64,000 nt of DNA, taken from Pseudomonas sp. B21-023 (GTDB taxonomy: Bacteria > Pseudomonadota > Gammaproteobacteria > Pseudomonadales > Pseudomonadaceae). Positions 60,901 to 64,000 of this stretch are shown piece after piece. The stretch is from the NCBI RefSeq assembly GCF_024749165.1, contig NZ_CP087190.1:4809501-4873500 (forward strand). The letters are read 5' to 3'. The notes beneath the pieces are model-generated. The model saw nothing but the letters and a program-made list of their open reading frames with translations. It was not told the origin of the DNA and made no database searches. Made by a program: the position numbers and the translations under genes. Numbering within the stretch: position 1 is the stretch's first letter; every line of letters begins with the position of its first letter.

Positions 60901-63900
60901 CCACGCCGTTGAGGGTCAGGGCGTTGCTGCCGGCGATGGCCAGTGCACCGTTGAGCACGGCATTGTTGGCCAAGGTCACGGCGGTGTTGCTGTCCAGCGT
61001 GGTGCCGCCCGCGGCCGTCAGGGCGCCACTGCCCAGCGCGCTATCGTTGCCTAGCACCAGGGTGCCGCCGTTGAGGGCGGTACCGCCGCTGTAGCCATTG
61101 GCAGCGTTGAGCACCAGGGTGCCGCCGTCTTGCTTGGCGACGCTGCCGGTGCCGTTGAGGGCGACGTTGAGGGTGGCGGTGGCGCCGCTGTCGACCCGCA
61201 GGTTGGTGGTGCCGTTGCCCAGCAGTTCACCGGCCGTCCCCGCATTGAGCACATAGCCGTCGGTGACGAACTGCAGGCCGGTGATGCTGTGGCTGCCGTT
61301 CACGGTGACGGTACCGGGGGCGCCCTGGAACACGGCGAAGGTATCGTTCCAGGTGCCGTTGAGCACGCCGTTGGCGTCGGTCCAGTTGGTGTTGGTGGCA
61401 TCCCAGACGCCGCTGCCGCCCTCGATCACGCCGTTGGCCACGGTCTGGCTGCCGTCCCAGAACAACACGTTGCTGGCGCCACCGACCACCAGGTTGACCT
61501 GGTTGGCGACGGCGGTCTGCACCGTCAGGTCGGTGACCGGTACCGGCGTGGTGCCGAAGCTCATGCCATTGTTGGTAAGGCTGCCGCCGTAGGCGAACAG
61601 GCGGTACACGCCGGCGCCGAAGCCGCCGATGTCTGTGACATTGAGGGTGCCACCCAGGGTCAAGTCGTTGGCCACGTTGACCAGTGGAGTGCCACCAGCC
61701 GACGGTGCCCCGAGCGAAGCGTTGAAGTTGGCGCCGCTGTCGAGCACCAGGTTGCCGGCGTTCAGGGTGCTGCCGCCGATGGCCGCCAGGTTGCCGCCGT
61801 TAGCCACGGTCACCGAACCACCGAGGCTGCCGACGCCGCTGAGGCTGGCGCCACTGGCCACGTTGACCGTGCCGCTGGCCAGCGAGCCATCCACCTTGAG
61901 GCCGCCGCCCTGCACGTTGGTAGTGCCGGTGTGGCTGTTGGCGCTGTTCAGTGCCAGGGTGCCGCTGCCGAGTTTGTTCAGGGTGCCGCTGCCGCTGATG
62001 TTGCCGCCGAACACGCCGCCCTCGACCGTCAGGCTGTTCCCGGCGGCGATCTGGATCGCGCCGCTACCGCCGATTTCACCCAGCGTGGTGTTGCCGTCGA
62101 GGTTGAGGCTGGCGCCACTGCTGACATTCAGCTCGCTCTGGGTGCCGAGGGCGGTGGTGCCGACGGTGCTCAGGCTGCCAGACAGGATATTGAGGATGCC
62201 GCTGAAGGTGTTGTTGCCCGACAGCGTCAGGTCAGCCAGGCCGCTCTTGTTCAGTTCGCCGGCTCCGCTGAGCACGCCGGCCAGGTGCAGGTCATTGCTG
62301 CCCAGCACGTTGAGCACGCCGCTGACATTGACCGGATTGGCCAAGGTGACGGCACTGGCGCTGTCGAGGTTGGCGTTACCGGTGACGTCCAGGCCGCCGC
62401 TGCCAAGGGCGGCATCATTGCCAACCACCAAGGTGCCGGCCTGCAGCTCGGTACCACCGCTGTAGGTGTTGGCGCCCATCAGCGCGAAGCGGGCGAAGCC
62501 GGCCTTGAGCAGGCGGCCGCTGCCGCCGACGGTGCCGCCGAGGGTCAGGTCGTTGCCGCCCAGAATCGTCAGGTCACCCGTGGCATTGACGCTGTTGGCC
62601 AAGGTCACGGCCTGGCTGCTGTCCAGGCTGGTGCCGGCCACGGTATTCAGGCTGCCGCTGCCCAGCGCGGTATTGGAACCCAGCACCAGGGTGCCGCCAT
62701 TGAGCGCAGTGTTGCCGGCATAGGTGTTGTTGCCGGCCAGCGCCAGCCGGGCGCTGCCAGCCTTGACCAGGCCACCGACGCCGCCGATGTTGCCGCCCAG
62801 CGCCAGGTCGTTGCTACCGGCGATGTTCAACGGCCCCGCCAGAGTGATGGCATTGCCCAGCACGACCGAGGCGTTGCTGTCGAGGGTGGTACCCGCCGCA
62901 GTTTCAAGCGCACCGTTGCCCAGGGCCGTGTTGCTGCCGACGATCAAAGTGCCGCCACTGAGCACGGTACCGCCGCTGTAGCTGTTGTTGCCGTTGAGCA
63001 CCAGGGTACCGCTGTCGAGCTTGTTGAGCTTGCCGACGCCGGTCAGGCCGACATCGAGGGTCGCCGTGGCACCCGGGTCGACCCGCACGCTGGTGTCGCC
63101 ACTCGTGCCGTTGATCAGGTCGAGCACACCGGCGGTACCGGCCAGCAGGCGGTAGCCATCGCTGACGAACTGCAGGCCGTTGACCGTCTGGCTGCCGTCG
63201 ACGGTGACATCGCCGGCTATACCCTGGAACACCGCGAAGGTGCTGCCCCAAGTGGTGTTGGTCAGGCCGTTGAGGTCAGTCCAGTTGGTATTGCCGGCAT
63301 TCCACACCCCGGCACCGCCGTCTACCTGACCGTTGGGCACGTTCTGGCTGCCATCCCAGAATTGGATATTGAGCCCCGCAGCGCTGACCAGCAGGTTGAC
63401 CTGGTTGGCCAGGGCGGTCTGCAAGGTCACGTCGCCCAGGCCCACGCCCAGCGGCAGGCTGCCGAAGTCCAGGCCGTTGTCGGTGAGGGCGCCGGTGTAG
63501 TCGAAGACGCGGTACACACCGTTGCCGAAGCCGCCGATGCTGCTGACATTGAGCGTGCCGTCGAGGGTCAGGTTGCCACCGACGTTGAACAGCGCGGTGC
63601 CGCCAGTGGACGGCGAGCCGAGGCCGATATCGACGATCGAACCGCTGTTGAGCACCAGGCTGCCGAGGCCCAGGGTCGCGCCGCTCTGCCCGGCCAGGTG
63701 GCCGCCGTTGTCGATCACCACCGAGGCATTGGCGGTGCCGCTGCCGGTAAGGGTCGCACCGCTGGCCACGGTCAGCAGGTTGCTGCCCAAGGTGCCGTCG
63801 ACTTTCAAGGTACCGGCGTTGACCTGGGTATTGTCGGCCAGGTTGCTGCTACCGGTCAGGGTCAGGGTACCGCTGCCGACCTTGGTCAGGCCGCCCAAGC

Positions 63901-64000
63901 CATTGAGGGCGCCAGCGAAGGTGCTGCTGAGGTTGTTGCCGCCCAGGCTCAGGACGCTGCCGACGCCAACATCGACCAGGCCACTGCCGGTCAGGCTGCC
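57998..64000 (-). CDS. Giant autotransporter with PATR repeats (5' end outside window)
   Basis: Two thousand codons are open to the right edge, so the signal peptide and early passenger are missing. The passenger is built of autotransporter-associated beta-strand repeats (pattern L-K-x-G-x-G-x-L-x-L-x-G-x-N-x-Y-x-G-G-T). Three long divergent modules (63146-63588, 61245-61682, 59949-60390) also occur, each running from NLTLDGTLN-like sequence through GGFGxGVYxLF and FWDG to GLQFxxxGY. The last 270 residues form the outer-membrane barrel (from GWIRAIGGWGTYDG) and end in phenylalanine (VSFSMGF), as BamA substrates do. Likely a surface adhesin or biofilm factor; ligand unknown. Confidence 0.9.
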   Translation of the reverse strand, partial: GSLTGSGLVDVGVGSVLSLGGNNLSSTFAGALNGLGGLTKVGSGTLTLTGSSNLADNTQVNAGTLKVDGTLGSNLLTVASGATLTGSGTANASVVIDNGGHLAGQSGATLGLGSLVLNSGSIVDIGLGSPSTGGTALFNVGGNLTLDGTLNVSSIGGFGNGVYRVFDYTGALTDNGLDFGSLPLGVGLGDVTLQTALANQVNLLVSAAGLNIQFWDGSQNVPNGQVDGGAGVWNAGNTNWTDLNGLTNTTWGSTFAVFQGIAGDVTVDGSQTVNGLQFVSDGYRLLAGTAGVLDLINGTSGDTSVRVDPGATATLDVGLTGVGKLNKLDSGTLVLNGNNSYSGGTVLSGGTLIVGSNTALGNGALETAAGTTLDSNASVVLGNAITLAGPLNIAGSNDLALGGNIGGVGGLVKAGSARLALAGNNTYAGNTALNGGTLVLGSNTALGSGSLNTVAGTSLDSSQAVTLANSVNATGDLTILGGNDLTLGGTVGGSGRLLKAGFARFALMGANTYSGGTELQAGTLVVGNDAALGSGGLDVTGNANLDSASAVTLANPVNVSGVLNVLGSNDLHLAGVLSGAGELNKSGLADLTLSGNNTFSGILNILSGSLSTVGTTALGTQSELNVSSGASLNLDGNTTLGEIGGSGAIQIAAGNSLTVEGGVFGGNISGSGTLNKLGSGTLALNSANSHTGTTNVQGGGLKVDGSLASGTVNVASGASLSGVGSLGGSVTVANGGNLAAIGGSTLNAGNLVLDSGANFNASLGAPSAGGTPLVNVANDLTLGGTLNVTDIGGFGAGVYRLFAYGGSLTNNGMSFGTTPVPVTDLTVQTAVANQVNLVVGGASNVLFWDGSQTVANGVIEGGSGVWDATNTNWTDANGVLNGTWNDTFAVFQGAPGTVTVNGSHSITGLQFVTDGYVLNAGTAGELLGNGTTNLRVDSGATATLNVALNGTGSVAKQDGGTLVLNAANGYSGGTALNGGTLVLGNDSALGSGALTAAGGTTLDSNTAVTLANNAVLNGALAIAGSNALTLNGVVSGTGGLIKNGAGLLTLNGANTYTGGTQINAGGVVGNTTSLQGAILNNAALTFEQNANGSYTGNLTGTGTLTKNGTGELLLTGINGLTGATQVNAGSLLVNGRLDSATVQVATGARLGGSGTYGGAVQIANGATLAAGQSATPLTVGSLDLASGSALDFSLGAPAASTTVVKVNGNLVLDGTLNITDAGGFGTGVYQLFSYGGTLTDNGLVFGAIPGSVVLGDLSLQTAIANQINLVVQNYGEELQFWNGGKTNPDGSIGGGSGTWGPNTGWTNASGTSNEGWSGGYAVFGGTPGTVTVVGNQSFEGLQFLSNGYQVVPGAGGSLTPVNGSDGSLAPVRVNAGGTATVSVPLVGTGGIEKLDAGTLILSGANTYSGGTTVSGGTLVGNTTSLQGNILNNANLVFAQGSNGTFNGTLSGTGTTTKQGGGTLLLTGNQPFSGAFNVNQGVLQVGDAANPGSNLAAQVTVANGAALTGNGTVAGLTNNGTVLPGPAGNLNVSGNFTNGATGTLVIDLGTSPVNYLNVGGTANLGGSLMVANLASGNGQYTVVSAAGGVNGTFATTNLANSAFLNSSLDYGANQVTLSVSRNGNSFADVAATGNQRGVATALASAGAPAELVNNLLPLDRQGAQAAFDSLSGEIHASTATVLIEDSRYVRDAVNDRLRQADCTHQDDPRRTLAPTANQQLTSEGCQGQAVGWIRAIGGWGTYDGSSSHASVDRDLSGFMLGVDRALDDEWKVGAAAGYTRSSIDAHRRRSDATVDSYHLTTYLGYQLDAFAARLGVAYSWHDIDTKRDVTVGSYDDRLKAKYKARSAQVFGEVGYAIDAGGIALEPFAGLAYVNYDSDTAHEKGGAGRLEGKVDQDVTFSTLGVRAGKRILLDNGSTITPRLSVGWRHAFGDDKPDADLRFIGGGDGFSTEGVPIAKDAAVVEAGVDLSVGASGKLGVGYSGQLSSENRDHGVVVSFSMGF
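59949..60390 (-). repeat. Autotransporter passenger module 3
   Basis: About 147 codons from VNGNLVLDGTLNITDAGGFG to FEGLQFLSNGYQV. It aligns along its length with the two other modules in the same gene, with shared LTDNGLVFG, LQTAIANQINLVV, FWNG, TGWTNASG and GTVTVVGNQS positions. Confidence 0.8.
61245..61682 (-). repeat. Autotransporter passenger module 2
   Basis: About 146 codons from VNVANDLTLGGTLNVTDIGG to GLQFVTDGYVL, with FWDGSQTVANG and NTNWTDANGVLNGTW closely matching module 1. Confidence 0.8.
63146..63588 (-). repeat. Autotransporter passenger module 1
   Basis: About 147 codons from FNVGGNLTLDGTLNVSSIGG to GLQFVSDGYRL, with FWDGSQNVPNG and NTNWTDLNGLTNTTWGSTFAVFQG. The spacing from module to module is uneven because the number of PATR units between them differs. 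Confidence 0.8.

Noticed and set aside
58031..61054. A 1007-codon frame on the plus strand opposite the autotransporter gene.
   Set aside because: Its repeats are the complement of the autotransporter repeats. The minus-strand frame has the barrel, the terminal phenylalanine and the passenger motifs.
58900..63900. Regular short repeats that at first sight suggest a CRISPR-like array.
   Set aside because: Repeat length and spacing vary, the frame is continuous, and the repeats are explained by beta-strand repeats in the autotransporter passenger.

Overview
The window is about 64 kb of a Pseudomonas chromosome, almost certainly the P. putida group. Three things point there: GC-rich codon use, many REP elements with the core GCCGGCAAGCCGGCTCCCAC, and the combination of a dcw cluster, the mdeR-mdeA-mdeB methionine-catabolism genes, algW, the aap amino-acid transporter and selD/mnmH. 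No rRNA or tRNA genes, phage or insertion sequences were seen. The only structural RNA gene is rnpB.

Bases 1-10110 hold the start of the division and cell-wall (dcw) cluster on the minus strand: mraZ, rsmH, ftsL, ftsI, murE, murF, mraY, murD, ftsW and the first codons of murG. Most genes overlap or nearly touch. The mraZ leader carries a sigma70-like promoter followed by three MraZ-type GTGGN boxes at 10-bp spacing. rnpB and rsmI follow, then the plus-strand group lpoA-yraN-diaA-dolP-ygdR (10317-15528), in the same gene order as the E. coli yraLMNOP region. On the minus strand come sspB/sspA, the cytochrome bc1 operon petABC and the ribosomal pair rplM-rpsI (15585-20444).

Bases 20701-36664 mix an aldo/keto reductase and a GlxA-type regulator with the core genes zapE, trpS, an alpha/beta hydrolase, zapG, cysD, cysNC, a Nif3-like gene and algW. 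Between zapG and cysNC sits the mdeB-mdeA / mdeR unit, which breaks methionine down to methanethiol, ammonia and 2-oxobutyrate. REP-like sequences lie at both of its edges.

Bases 36901-46417 hold the general amino-acid ABC transporter (AapJQMP), a carboxylesterase, the RNA helicase rhlB, the molybdopterin genes moaC-moaD-moaE and a PIN-PhoH ATPase. Bases 46710-52207 look like a selenium module: a PhnCDE-like ABC importer diverges from selD-mnmH, the route to selenophosphate and 2-selenouridine tRNA.

From 52281 to the end the content is more accessory. It contains a probable Panacea-type toxin-antitoxin pair, an LprI-like periplasmic protein, a LysR regulator divergent from a DMT-type membrane protein, two tandem paralogous membrane proteins of unknown function, a GNAT acetyltransferase, a probable DUF3077 remnant, a gene-poor stretch with two inverted repeats (one with 61-bp perfectly matching arms around REP cores), and the C-terminal two thousand residues of a very large autotransporter that runs off the right edge.
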